64,000 nt of DNA from Scylla paramamosain (taxonomy: Eukaryota; Arthropoda; Malacostraca; Decapoda; Portunidae), in the NCBI RefSeq assembly GCF_035594125.1, contig NC_087155.1, positions 4,821,692 through 4,885,691 of the forward strand, given 5' to 3'. This document shows, in pieces, positions 37,620 through 59,589 of the stretch (positions within the stretch are counted from its first letter, which is position 1; every line of letters begins with the position of its first letter). Both the position numbers and the translations under genes were made by a program. The notes beneath the pieces are model-generated. The model saw only the letters and a program-made list of their open reading frames with translations, searched no databases and was not told the DNA's origin.

Positions 37620-38271
37620 CCACCACGTGGCCAGCCAGGAAGGTCAGCGCGACATTCCGTTTCACCCGCCCCACCTCCAGTCAGGTCAGCTTGGGTCCCG
37701 TGGCAGGCCCCCTCAGCCACCCTCCCACCCCCGTCCCAGCCAGCAGCAAGACCGGAAGGGAGGATTAACCAGCAGCCCCCTCACCGCTGACCCGAGGTAC
37801 AGCCTCCAGCCATAGACACGGAGAGCCGCACCCCCTCCGCCCACCCCTCCACTCGCTCAGGTAGCACCCCTACCAAGCATGCTAGAGCCAAGCCCCACCA
37901 CCCGAGCAGCGGCACACAAGAGAGAGACACTCCCGGCAACGCCCCCACCCATGCGACGACAGGCCCAGCACCGACAACGGTGAAGAGGAGAGCCATGGCC
38001 CCGAGCGATCCTTTCCACGGGCTGCCCACCTGTCTCAGCGAAGAAACCCGCGCGGTGGTCAACTGCCTCGTGGCACGGATGGCGCAGTTGATGGTGGAGC
38101 TGCTTGCCAGCCCTGATCACGTCTCCGCTAGGCGGGACGATCTGGACGCGCTCCTCTGCCAGGAGACGGCCACGGCCATCTCTGAGTGCGGCCTCCTGCC
38201 ACCACCACTGAACTCGAGGGACCCACGTCTGTTCCCCCCCCCTCCAACCACCAGACCATCACCACCAACAT

Positions 38272-40862
38272 GGAGAGGAGATATGCTGAGGGTGCCACCC
38301 ACGCGGACCAGCCTGCAGGGCCCCCCAGGCTCAGAGTCCTGCAATGGAACGTGCAGGGCCTGTGACCCAAGAAACACCAAGTCCTACAGGCCGTCTTCGA
38401 GGAGCACCTTGACGTTGTGCTCCTCCAGGAAACACTGACGCCCGCTGAACTTTGAATGGAGGGTGGCGGGCTACACCCTTCACTCGCTCCCCACAGCGGA
38501 GGGCACCCGAGGCTGTGCAGCACTGGTGAGGAGCGCAATCCCTCACCGTAGGGTTGCAGCCCCAGTCAACTGCGGGGACAGTGTGGAGGTCCTGGCGCTG
38601 GAGCTGCAGGTGGGAAGTCTCCCGCTCCTGGTATACAACGTATACAGGAGCCAGCGACACCAGCTGGAGGCAGGAGAGCTTCTCACCCTCGCCTCCCACT
38701 CCAGTCTCTTGGTTGCGGGCGACCTCAACGCCCACCACCCCATGCTACAGTCACCGTCCCCAGCCAACGAAACAGGCCGCCACCTGGCTGTGCTGCTCAA
38801 GGAAATCCCTCACGTGTGCCTTCTCAACACAGGGGAGGCCACCCACACCCGGGGAGGAAGGCTCGACCTCACGTTGGTCTCGAGTGACCTGGCGGCAGGC
38901 GCTACGTGGCAGGTGCACCCGACCCTCACCAGCGACCACTTTGCCACCCTCACCACCCTCCCAGTGGCCCCACCGGTCCCACCCCGCCCTCCCCCACGCT
39001 GGAACATAAGGAGAGCGGATTGGACCAAGTTTCAGGCCTCTCTTGACGAGTGGTGGGCCGCCTATCAGCCGCCCGCCGACCTACATCAGCAGGAGAGGGA
39101 CCTGACAACGGCCATCCAGACCGCAGCTGCTGCAGCCATCCCCAGGTGTACCCAGAGCCGCCGCCACCGGACAGACTGGTGGTACTACAATGAAGAGGTG
39201 CGCGAGCACAACCACCGTGTCAACCAGCACAGGAAACTGTATAAAAGGTACCCTAACCCCAACAACCTCAGACTCCTACAGGATGTGGTGGCCCGCGCAC
39301 AGCAGGTATCCCTGAGGGCCAGAGAGGCTAAGTGGCTGGAGTGGTGTGCCACTTTTAGCCACCACATGTCTCTAGGCCAGCTGTGGAGGAGTGTGAGGAC
39401 AGCCTCCGGCGCTGCCCCACCCAGCCCACCCGCCCACCCGCACCCGCAGCAGGAGGCAGAGAGGCTTGACGCCATGTTCACCACGCGGAGCTCCAGTGAC
39501 CAGCTTCCTCCCCAGACACGACGCATCCAGCAGCAGCTCCGACCACACCGCAACGAGGCTGTCAGGGAGGCGATGGAGGAAGCTGACGTGACTGACCAGC
39601 CCTTCTCCCTTCAAGAGCTGGAGCGGGCTAGGAGGAGAGGCCGCGACACAGCAGCGGGGGTGGACGGCGTGCCATACTCCATGTTGGCGCACGCTGGGCC
39701 GGCTGGGGACGCCGCGCTGTTGGCCACCATCAACGCCTCATGGATGGCGGGCTGTCTGCCGCCCGCGTGGAAGGAAGCCGACATTCAGCCGATTCTAAAG
39801 CCGAGGGAGGCCACCAAGATCAGACCCATCTCTCTCCTCAGCTGCACAGCCAAAACGGCTGAGAGGATGGTGCTCGCGCGGCTACAGTGGCGCGTGGGGC
39901 CCTCTCACCCACATGTGTTCGGCTACACCCGCGGAGTGAGCACGGCAGACAGCATCCTCACCCTGCTGACCCAAATTGACCACCGCCCCACCGTCATCGT
40001 CTTCATCGACCTAGAGAAGGCGTTCGAGCTAGCCAGCCCTCACGCCATCCTCGACGCACTCGTGCGGAAAGGGGTGCGAGGAAGGCTGCTGGCCTGGCTC
40101 CGCGACTACCTGCAGTGCCGCCACGCCAGGGTTAAGTTCCAGGGCCTGAGGTCGACCTTCAAAGAACTTGAGAACGGGACGCCCCAGGGCGGCATCCTCA
40201 GCCCCCTACTGTTCAACCTGCTGATGGAACAGCTGGTGGCACTGCCTTTCTATGCTGGCACCGTCCTGCTGAGCTACGCCGATGACCTCGCCCTCGTGGT
40301 CACCGGAAGGGGCAACAAGCTCAGGAGGACGCAGCAGGCACTCGACCTCATCAGCGGGAAATGCCAGGACCTGGGGCTCAAGATCTCGGCAGAGAAGTCC
40401 CGGGCCATGATGGTGAAGGCGGCAGACCCAGCCTGGCAGCTCCGCGTCCAGGGAGTTGAGCTGGCATGGACCAACTCCTACCAGTATCTCGGTGTGTGGG
40501 TGGACAAGCGGCTGTCCTTCACAGCCCATGCCGCCTACCTGAGGGAAAGGACGCAGTCTAGGCTGAACGTGATGCGGGCCATGACGCGAATCAGCGCGGG
40601 TGCCACTTTTTCCGTCCTGCGCCAGTACTACGTGCACGCTGTTCGCTCGCTGGTGGACTACAGCGCCCCCGTCCTCATAGCACTCTCTCCAAACCAGCAG
40701 GAGCGGATCGAGGTGCTACAAAACACCGCAATGAGGACCATGCTGGGGGGCACCGAGGTGGTCCAGCGCATGTGTCATGCAGAGCGAGACCAGCCTGGTG
40801 CCCCTCACCACCAGGATACAGCAGATCACGGCCTGCCGCGTATCGAGGGTGCTGCAGCGTGA
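38272..40862 (+). pseudogene. I-like LINE ORF2: endonuclease and reverse transcriptase, broken
   Basis: The probable start is the ATG at 38271 (MERRYAEGATHADQPAG). LRVLQWNVQGL is followed by an in-frame TGA near 38361, then VFEEHLDVVLLQETL, another stop and a frame change near 38450. The 799-codon frame from 38463 then gives VAGDLNAHHPMLQ and GGRLDLTLV (endonuclease). RT follows: GVDGVPYSMLAHAG (39660), IRPISLLSCTAKTAERMVL (39815), VFIDLEKAFELASP (40000), GTPQGGILSPLLFN (40180), LSYADDLALVV (40270). A frame change near 40750 separates it from RNase H. Confidence 0.88.
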
Positions 40863-42013
40863 CACGGAGGGAGTGACACAGAGGAGACTGAGGCTGGCGG
40901 GGACGCAGGGCATTGAATCTCTCAGCCGCAACCCGTGGCTGCTGCAGTGCACGCTGGCTACCCACAACCTGGCTCGCATGGAGAACTGGCCACAGGCGGA
41001 CCTCCCTGCCCCCACCTTCAGCGCCCCACCCCCGTGGGAGCCACCCGTGGCAGAGTTCTCCGCCACACAGCTGCCCGCCAGCAAGGCGCTCTGCACCGTG
41101 GAGGAGATGCAGCAGCACGCCTTCATGGCCATGGCGCAGGTCACCGAGCCAGACAGTGTTGTGTACTACACCGACGGCTCGGCTGACCCTGACAGCGGAA
41201 GGACAGGTGCTGCAGCCATCACCAGAGGGGCCGAGGTGTGTGAGAGGACTCCCAACCACTGCTCCACCCTGCAGACAGAACTGGTGGCCATCCAGCTGGC
41301 CCTGGAGCACGCTCAACACCGGCGGGAGCGCACCGTGGTGCTCCACACCAACTCCAGAACGGGGCTACAGGCTCTCCAACAGCCGTATCCCAGCAACAAC
41401 GTGGGCCTCGTCACCGCCATCCTGGGTAGCCTCCAGAGCCTTGCCGCGCAGGGGCGGCGGGTGAGACTCAACCAGCCACGTGGGAGTACGAGGCAATGAG
41501 GCTGCCAACGCAGCCGCCAAGAGAGCTGCTAGTGGCCCCCAGGTGACAAGGCATATGCCGCCCAGCCTGAGCCAAGTGAGGGCGCGAGCCAGGCTCGCCG
41601 CAACCAAGCGCGCCCGCCACACACACCGGCAGCTGGAAACAAGGAAGAGACAGGCAGCTTGGTACATCTCCGCCACTGGCTACCAGTCATTGGACGCCTC
41701 CCAGCAGCAGCCCAGAGCTGACGGCGTGTTGCTGCAATGCGTAAGGCTGGGCTACTGCACCAGGGAACAGCTGTACGTCAACTTTCGGGGGCAGGAGTGC
41801 AACCACTGCGGGAGGCACAGCCGCCACCCGCTAGTGCACTACCTACTGTCCTGTCCGGCCACCGCCGCCCTCAGACCAACGCCACCACCACCGGCCCATC
41901 CTGTAGGCGGTGATCTCCTCAGCAGCCGCGAGGCCAGGGCTGCCCTCATCGTCCGCCACACGCCCACAGACCTGATGCTGCTAGTTTTCAGGGCAGCGCC
42001 CCCGCCCCACTGA
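40777..42013 (+). pseudogene. I-like LINE ORF2: RNase H and C-terminal domain, frameshifted
   Basis: The frame from 40777 has the linker (VTQRRLRLAG) and RNase H: VVYYTDGSADPDSGRTGAA (41158), TELVAIQLALEHAQ (41275), VVLHTNSRTGLQAL (41337). The third acidic position is Asn in HTNS where Asp is expected. A frameshift near 41480 moves on to GVRGNEAANAAAKRAA (41485) and a C-terminal CCHC-like CNHCGRHSRHPLVHYLLSC (41800). TGA at 42011-42013. RNase H would remove RNA from the cDNA hybrid. Confidence 0.85.
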
Positions 42014-42261
42014 ACAGGTCGCAGCTCCTTATTCCGACTGGCAAGCAGCACTCCTCACCGTGCCACTGCACCGGCCACCACCGGGACCCAAGACTCCCCC
42101 ACCTGCGGGCTGGTGCCCGCTTTGTGTATTATGTGCACATTCATGTATATTTTTCTTTTTGTGCAATATGTATATATGTATATGTGGACATAATACTCAA
42201 TAAACCTTTAATAATAATAATAAATGTCAATCAACTCTGAAGGAAGCTTCTCAACCTTACA

Positions 42262-44595
42262 CTACCTGGGCTTGCCCCAGACACTGTTGACATGGTGCCA
42301 CACATCCAAGAGGGACCGGGTCCTGCACACCCGGTCCAGGAAAGAGACCCAGTACTTCTTTCTTTCCTGCTGCCTCAGATCCGTGAGGTGTCAAGCCATA
42401 GTAACCATAGCATCCCATGACTCTGTGTCTGCTGTGTTAAGCTGCCAATGTCTCTGGTAGGCAGTGAGTGTCTGTTGGCAGTTCAGGATCACAGGGTCAG
42501 TAGCATAAATCCAGTGGTGTGGAGTGTGGGTCCTTTTTTACAGAACCCTTGGAGTTGCGATGAATCCCTCAATGGTGTGTAGCAGTCCATCCTACAGTGC
42601 CTCTGTGTTGGTGAAGGAGCCCTTCACGACTGAGTACCACGCCACCACATGGACAAAGGGGCCTGCCATCCTGGATGGTGGCACTGTTGGGCACTTCCTG
42701 GGCACTGCCAGGGCGGGCTGCACCGGGAAGGTCATCTCCAGGGTGAAGTGGTCACTCAGCAAAGACCTGACAAGAAGGTTTCAGCAGTACATGTTGGCAT
42801 ATTGATAAGGGCTACATAGTCAAGTCTGCCCCCTTGCACATGTGTGGGTGCATGTTCCCCAGGGAGCACTACTGTATCTGTGGTGTCAAGGAAAGCCTTC
42901 CAATGCACACCATTAGCACTGGTGGTGAGATGGCTTCCTAATTCCTTATGCTTGGCATTAAGGTCACCCATGATAACAGTCTGCTCCTCAAGGGCATAAC
43001 AAGGAAAATTTGTAACATTTAAGGCAACAGCATGAATGTACATGTTTACAAAGTAAATAACTTCCCCCAAGGTGTGCAAGAAAACAGTAATAAATTCAAT
43101 ACCCTCGGTGACCCCCTTTCCCTGAAAGTAACTGGAATCCCATGTCTAATGTAAGTAGCCATCCCTCGACTACTGCCGTCACCACAACTGAAGGTGTGGG
43201 AGGCATAACCCCGCAGCTCAGGCACCCATGGCCCTACCTACTGTAAGGTAATAATGTCAGAGTGTAAGTCAGTGAAGCAAGCATGTAGACCATTGACATT
43301 CCATGTTAAGGTGTGGAAAGTCTTACCGTTTATTGTGATAGCATTGCACCTGGGTCTTTAGATCGTCCACGTCCCATGTCAGGCGAGACATCTGCTCCAC
43401 CAGAGTCTGCAGGGCTGCCATCACATATCCCTGGTCTGGCTCAGGGCTGGCAGTTGGGACTGGAAGGGGGGTGGAGCAGCACCTCTTCCTACAGGTGACC
43501 AACATTCATTCACCAGCGGCATCCCCATCACGGTCTGCCACAGGTGACTTGTCCTCTGAGTCAGGGGAAGCAGGAGCCATCCCCGAGGGGCCCTGGGGTT
43601 GTCGCGTGGCTCCCGTGACTGGTTTGGTGGGGGCAGCCTTCCTCAGAGAGGGTGCAGCGGCACCTGCACACTGCCCTGCAGTATTGTCCTCTGCCTGGGG
43701 TGGGTCACACACACTCTGCAGGCACACGTCATTGTCTCCCTTGTCCTGCTTAGTGTCAATGACTGGACATGGGGTGGAGGCCACAGAGGGCATCCTACCA
43801 GACACTGTTGCTGCTGCTTCTTAAAAGTGACAAACTGATTACTGAGGGCAGAGACCATTTCGGAGAGATTGTCCACTTTAGCAGCTAGCACATTCACCAC
43901 TGCCATGAGGTGCTGGGTGGAGTTAGTGGCAGGCAGCTCTTCTGTTGTGGAATATGCAGAGGGCACTGCAGCAGTGTGCTGCAGCAGCGGCAGGAACACG
44001 GCAGGTGCGACAGAAGTGCCAGTGGTGGAGCAGGAAGGCTGGGGCAGGTGAGGGGCAGAATACAGGAATGAAGGCCTATTCGTCCAAGCATTGGTCTGAG
44101 GAGGTGGAGCCTGGCGAAATACGAGTCTGGGCTGAGTCACCTCATCAGTGGCAAGCTCCCTGTGGGCCGAGGCCTGACAGTGCAGAGGGTGGAGTGGGTG
44201 TTGTGATCACCCCCAACAGTTGCAGCAGCAAGGAGGGATTTTGGTGCCCTCCTTGATCTTGTGGGAACCAGCACAGTACCTATACCAAGGAGCAGACTGG
44301 CAATGCCACTCCTTGTGCCCCCAGCGACTGCAGTGGTGACATAGGTCCGGCTCTGGTGTGTACCGCTCCACATGCCGATATCCAAGGCCCAGGAGATGCA
44401 CTTCACTGGACACCTTTCCAGTCACCACGCCCACCAGTTGAGGCCTTGGCTTCTGCCCCACCATCTTCCTCTTGAGCCCATGAAAGCCAGCTGGTACCTC
44501 AATAAGGTTAACATTAATGTGGGTCGACACACCATGTATGATGACTGTGTGAGTGCCCTCCTCACCAGGGCACTCCATAATTATCAACGATAATT
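42262..44595 (-). pseudogene. Base I-like LINE, 5' piece: ORF1 zinc knuckles and endonuclease
   Basis: The minus strand opens at about 44584 (MECPGEEGTHTVIIHGVS). It reaches a CCHC knuckle CHHCSRWGHKEWHC near 44345 and further Cys/His residues near 44240. The remainder of ORF1 is proline-rich and frameshifted. From about 43305 the AP-endonuclease begins (HTLTWNVNGLHACF). It continues to VIMGDLNAKHKELGS (about 42975) and GGRLDYVALI (about 42830). This piece ends at the gypsy junction in WHHVNSVWGK, before the RT. Confidence 0.78.
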
Positions 44596-44764
44596 CTGTA
44601 GGGAGTAACAAACAATAAAACAAGCAGTATCCATGGTACTACTAATATTTACATTTAGCACACTAAAAACATCTCCAGAAATTCTTTCACTGCCTCAGTC
44701 AGTATTCTACTGCCTTTCTATACGTTTTTCAGCACCATTATCATACGTTTCCTCAATTTTTTTT

Positions 44765-44767
<3 letters not shown>

Positions 44768-44836
<69 letters not shown>
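44768..44836. repeat. (CT)n microsatellite
   Basis: About 68 bases of CT between the end of the base LINE and the next LINE remnant. Predicted ORFs across it are repeat artefacts. Confidence 0.96.
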
Positions 44837-44840
<4 letters not shown>

Positions 44841-44869
44841 TCTTTTTGTATATTCCTCACACTCCATCA

Positions 44870-47801
44870 CAGCATGTTCCAGTCTCATCCCTTCCCATGC
44901 ACACATCTAGTACACTTTTATGCGAGACTCAAATAACCTATAATTCCCTGCATATACCGTCAACTCATATGAAGTTGGCTTGTATATTTTCTTCACTGTT
45001 TTTATGTTTTAATGAAGTTCTTATAGAAACCACCATACATCCATTGTAAAATATGATTATTCAGCTACACATAAAAACTGTGGGACACCACAGCTCTCCT
45101 ATCCACATGAAATCCATTCTGTTCTTCACCCAGCACTCCATCTCTCTCAATCCATTTACACAGTCTCTCATTCAACACTACTGAAAATTTTACATACTTT
45201 GTTCACTAATGCAATTGGCCTGTAGTTCCTCAACTCATTCTTACTTTTATGTCCTCCCTCATGCAACAAACTCACTCGACACTCATTCCACTTTCTTGGC
45301 ACTCTTTCTTCATCCCACATTCGGTTGAATAATTCAGTCATTCTATCAATCACTACCTCCCCACCATTCTTGTAGAACTCATACCGTATATCATCTGAAC
45401 CTGCTGCCTTGCCATTCTTCTGCCTTCTCACCACTTCCTCCCTGCTGATTCTTTCATCCAGTTCATCTGCATTCTTCCTTTCCAGCATCACACGTCATTC
45501 TCTCACACTAAACATCTCACCTACCCCACCTACTTTTTCCTAGAACTCTTTGATTGACTCCCTGATTCCCTCCTTCTCTGTTATAACTACACCATCCACT
45601 TTCAGATTCTCCACACTAACACTGCCTGGCTCTACACACAGTCCCAGCAGCAACACCATCCATTCCCTTCCAGTTTTCCCCACTCTAGCATGCCCCAGAT
45701 TCCCTCAGCACCACTTCCATCATTCCATTTTTCTTTTTATCCTATAGGAGTTCATTTTGATCTTACAGGAGGCACAAGATTCCTCCCAAGCCAGACCTTT
45801 GCATCAGCATTTCTGTAGGGAGAAAAAGAACGACAAACATAAAATGGCATATAGAGTTATACAGCATCTATCACACTACTAGTTCCTACATCTAGCACGC
45901 CACATTTTCTCCAGGAACTCTTTCACAGCCTCAATCATTCTTTCATTCGTCTCCCCACACAGTCCCAGCAGCAATACCATCCATTCCCTTCCTGTCTTCT
46001 CCACCTTAGCATGCTCCAATTCCCTCAGCACCACCTGCATCATCTCATCCCTGTCTCTGGCATACTTTACACACTCCAGCACAACAGGTTCCACTGTCTC
46101 ATCCTCTCTCATGTCACACATCTGGCACACTTTGCTGCAGGACTCAGACCATCTGTAACTCCTTGCATTCACATCCATACACTGTGCCCTCGCTTGGAAG
46201 AGATCACCACCCAGGCGTCCCTCATACCACTTTTCATACACTGCAGCCTCTTTCTCTCTATACCACTCCAAAGTACTTTTTTATTCCATCTTATTCTTCC
46301 ATTCACTCAATCCCACATGCTTCACCATTCTGTCTATCTCACTTTTCCACTTTCTTACATCCCATTCTAAACCCTCTCCATTTCTAACAATCATACTCCA
46401 GTTACTCTCAACATGCCTCCTCTCAAACCGCTGAAAAACCCAACTACAGGAGTTTCCTAGCCACTCTTAACACACTTCTTTTCCCACCTGCTACTCCTAA
46501 CATTCCACAGAAACACCTTTCTCACTAGTCTCGCATCAGCTATTCGCTCTAATCTAGCTTTGTACCTCAAAGTTGCTTTTGCATGTCTCTCTCTAAAAGT
46601 ACTCCATCCTATGTCTCCTCTCAAGGCCTCTATCGCTGCATACCTTAGGGCATTAAGTGCCGTCCTTGCTACTCTATTCTCTCCTACTTCTAACTTCTCT
46701 AATTAATTTTCGTTCCCCACAATCACATATATACCATACTTAATGCTCGGAACGGCCACGCTCTTCCGAACTTCTCGAAGCACATCATATTGACTCGCTC
46801 TCATCCTTGCTGCACTTCCTAGACGATTCACTCACTGGTTCACAATGCTTATCTTTTCATTCTTTGCCTTCACAGAGCCATTCAGACTTGTCCACATCCC
46901 CAGGTACTTGTATTCATCTCTCTGTTGCAACTCATTCCCTCCCAGTCTCCACACAGAATTTCTCTCATCCTCTGACCTATTCACAATCATGACCTTGTTT
47001 TTCTCACTGCTAAATTTCACACCAAAGTCCCTTCCATACCCATCTACAACATAAAACAAACTTTGAAGCTCATCTGCTGATTCACTCATAACCATTCACT
47101 GACACCATTTAAGTTTTCAAACTCCCAGTTTCTCCCACTTTAATCTGCCTGGAAATTCTCCCATCCTACATCTCTCAGTCTCCTCTTTCTCCTCTTAGCT
47201 TGGCATTCATTCCGTCTTTTCCATTCAACTTACATTCAAGTACCAGCATGTTATGGTCCGAGACAACGTCAGTCATTCCATCCTCCCCTATCCACATGCG
47301 GTCCACAATCTCATGCATTCTTCCATTCACAAGCATGTAGTCAGTCGCAGACTAATGGTTCCTAGCACAGCAAGTCACTCTACCAGGGTCTCATTCAGGT
47401 TTTCTAAGTCCATCTCTTTCACAAATTCATCAAGCATCTCACCATTCTTATTCACTTGTTCACCTAAAATACCTATGTGTGTATTCATGTCTCCCATAAT
47501 TATCACTCTCTCCAGCATACTCCCTTATGATCTTCAGTTCACCATACTTCCTACTATTTTATCTTTCTGCTCTCTCACCCTCAACTGTCATGTACACCAC
47601 AATCACCGCCAATCTTTCACACTTTCCATGCTTACTTTTGCACTCTACCTTCACTGCTAAAATATCCTCACTCATGGCACAGTTTCCTACATCTAACTTT
47701 TCTATTCTAAAGTTCTTTTCCTTCTTATACAAAAATGCTACTCCTATCCTATTCTGAACTTTCTGTCCCTTTCCAGTCATCACATACTCGCTGCCATCCA
47801 A
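44870..47801 (-). mobile_element. Another LINE (clade uncertain), deleted and rearranged
   Basis: Minus strand. From 47801 there is endonuclease (RIGVAFLYKKEK, then AIDYMLVNGRM-like reading and VSDHNMLVLECKL near 47250). At about 47100 the reading jumps to late RT (SESADELQSLFYVVDGYGR, 47090) and then a C-terminal domain (MCDMREDETVEPVVLECVKY, about 46100). Fingers and palm are deleted. A second fragment at about 45750-44870 holds RT fingers (KNGKAAGSDDIRYEFYKNGG and LRNYRPIALVNKVCKIF, 45420-45190) and a second partial C-terminal piece at about 45640-45740. So at least two damaged copies, or one rearranged copy, are present. Confidence 0.65.
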
Positions 47802-47989
47802 ATTTACGTCATCCTTTAAATGTGTCTGTCATTCTAACTATGTCGAAATGCCATTCATTAAGTGCCTTACACACATTCTCAAATTTCCCAATGCTCAAAT
47901 TTTCCCGAGCCACCTGTAGCATCATGATCAAGATCAAGATCATCCGATGTCTGCCAAGTAAACAAATAACTGCAAACGTATTTCAGTGA

Positions 47990-48135
47990 CTTGAGACATT
48001 GAATTAACTAAATTATAAGTTAAAGAAGCACCATATATAGCTGTGGTACATTTTCTTTTCCGTCGTTCACATTGCCTGTGATATTAAAATAGCGAAATTG
48101 TGTATGTAACAACTTGTTCGTTGTGGGAGGAAGAC
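47990..48135 (+). promoter_or_regulatory. Likely PTPA promoter and 5' UTR
   Basis: Short segment between the LINE remnant and PTPA exon 1, with ccgtcgttcac near 48061 and no TATA box at a convincing distance. The role is inferred from position only. Confidence 0.3.
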
Positions 48136-58959
<10,824 letters not shown>

Positions 58960-59257
58960 GTAAAATGCTCAGAAAATTAATTATATACACTGAGGAGATA
59001 ATTATACTGACAAAAATTATTCTTATCCATGATTGGTTTATTTCATGATCATTCAAAACAGGTGCTATATACCAACAAATGTTTGTCTTATTTATAACTG
59101 ATGTAATAATGCTGTACAGAAATACTGTCATGGAAAATAACAAACTGTGCCACTCAGTTAGTAGTACTGACAAAACCTGTAGTTTTGAAACCAGATGAAA
59201 GTTTTCATGATTGATGCACTCTGTCTCTTGATATATATTTTAAGAACTTTGATTAAG

Positions 59258-59260
<3 letters not shown>

Positions 59261-59291
<31 letters not shown>
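59261..59291. repeat. Short (GA)n and nearby (TG)n repeats
   Basis: About 30 bases of GA here, and a (TG)n run at about 59514-59538. Confidence 0.9.
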
Positions 59292-59294
<3 letters not shown>

Positions 59295-59589
59295 AATCCA
59301 TGAGCAAAATCATGCCTCAGAATTGAGGAAAACACATAAATCAGAAAGGAAAGAAAAAAAATCCTGTAGAGGAAGAGACAATCTTGTCTCTTCTTTTGCT
59401 CTCTGTAGTTCCCATTTAACCTGCACAAAATAGGTGTGAACTTCAGTTGAGAAGTTGCTACCTTGCTACCTTTCTTTCTAGAAAGAACAGAAGATCAGTA
59501 TTCTTGACATCTTTTGTGTGTGTGTGTGTGTGTGTGTTTACGTTGTCGTATTTATCCAGTTGTGATGTATGAGAAATGAGCTACACTTT

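Larger units (their letters stand above)
36418..42218 (+). mobile_element. Second I-like LINE (5.8 kb, GC-rich), near full length
   Basis: Flanked by the 15-base target duplication aataaatgtcaatca (36403-36417 and 42219-42233). The 3' end is a run of TAA/AAT units after AATAAACC, as in the Drosophila I factor. It has ORF1 with three CCHC knuckles, then ORF2 with endonuclease, RT and RNase H. GC content is strikingly higher than in the host introns. Stops and frameshifts in ORF2 inactivate it. It shares GVRGRLLAWLRDYL and GTPQGGILSPLLFN with the base LINE, so both belong to one clade. Confidence 0.9.
31765..42261 (+). mobile_element. Ty3/gypsy LTR retrotransposon, degenerate, 3' LTR split by a LINE
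   Basis: The 5' LTR is 31765-32098. The 3' LTR is 36110-36417 plus 42234-42261. Both start TGTAAC and end TTACA. The flanking four bases are ctgc (31761-31764) and ctac (42262-42265), a probable 4-bp duplication with one change. The internal region carries gag, protease, RT, RNase H and integrase in gypsy order, with two in-frame stops, a frameshift and a damaged gag. About 12 differences between LTRs plus a 2-bp indel make it older than the Pao element. No env ORF: pol ends 30 bases before the 3' LTR. Confidence 0.93.
36110..42261 (+). repeat. Gypsy 3' LTR, split into 36110-36417 and 42234-42261
   Basis: The first 308 bases and last 28 bases together give 336, against 334 for the 5' LTR (a 2-base insertion at gatcatatgtt). 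The LINE lies between, at the point where the 5' LTR reads continuously through aatgtcaatcaactct. A polypurine stretch (acgggggagtat) precedes it. Confidence 0.93.
18040..44595 (-). mobile_element. Base element of the island: 5'-truncated I-like LINE, about 5 kb, split by two large insertions
   Basis: Three minus-strand pieces join at exact insertion points: 44595-42262, 31764-31245 and 20222-18040. In 5'-3' order they hold gag-like ORF1 with CCHC knuckles, AP-endonuclease, reverse transcriptase and RNase H. That is the I-clade architecture. The 3' end is near TATCAATCAATCA at about 18040. The 5' end is truncated within ORF1. Reading frames are broken by many stops, so it is dead. It is the oldest layer because both the CR1/jockey-like LINE and the gypsy element interrupt it. 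Confidence 0.8.

Noticed and set aside
44870..47801. A host gene encoding a Cys-rich protein (MCDMREDETVEPVVLECV region)
   Set aside because: The segment is adjacent to endonuclease and RT remnants and fits a LINE C-terminal domain.
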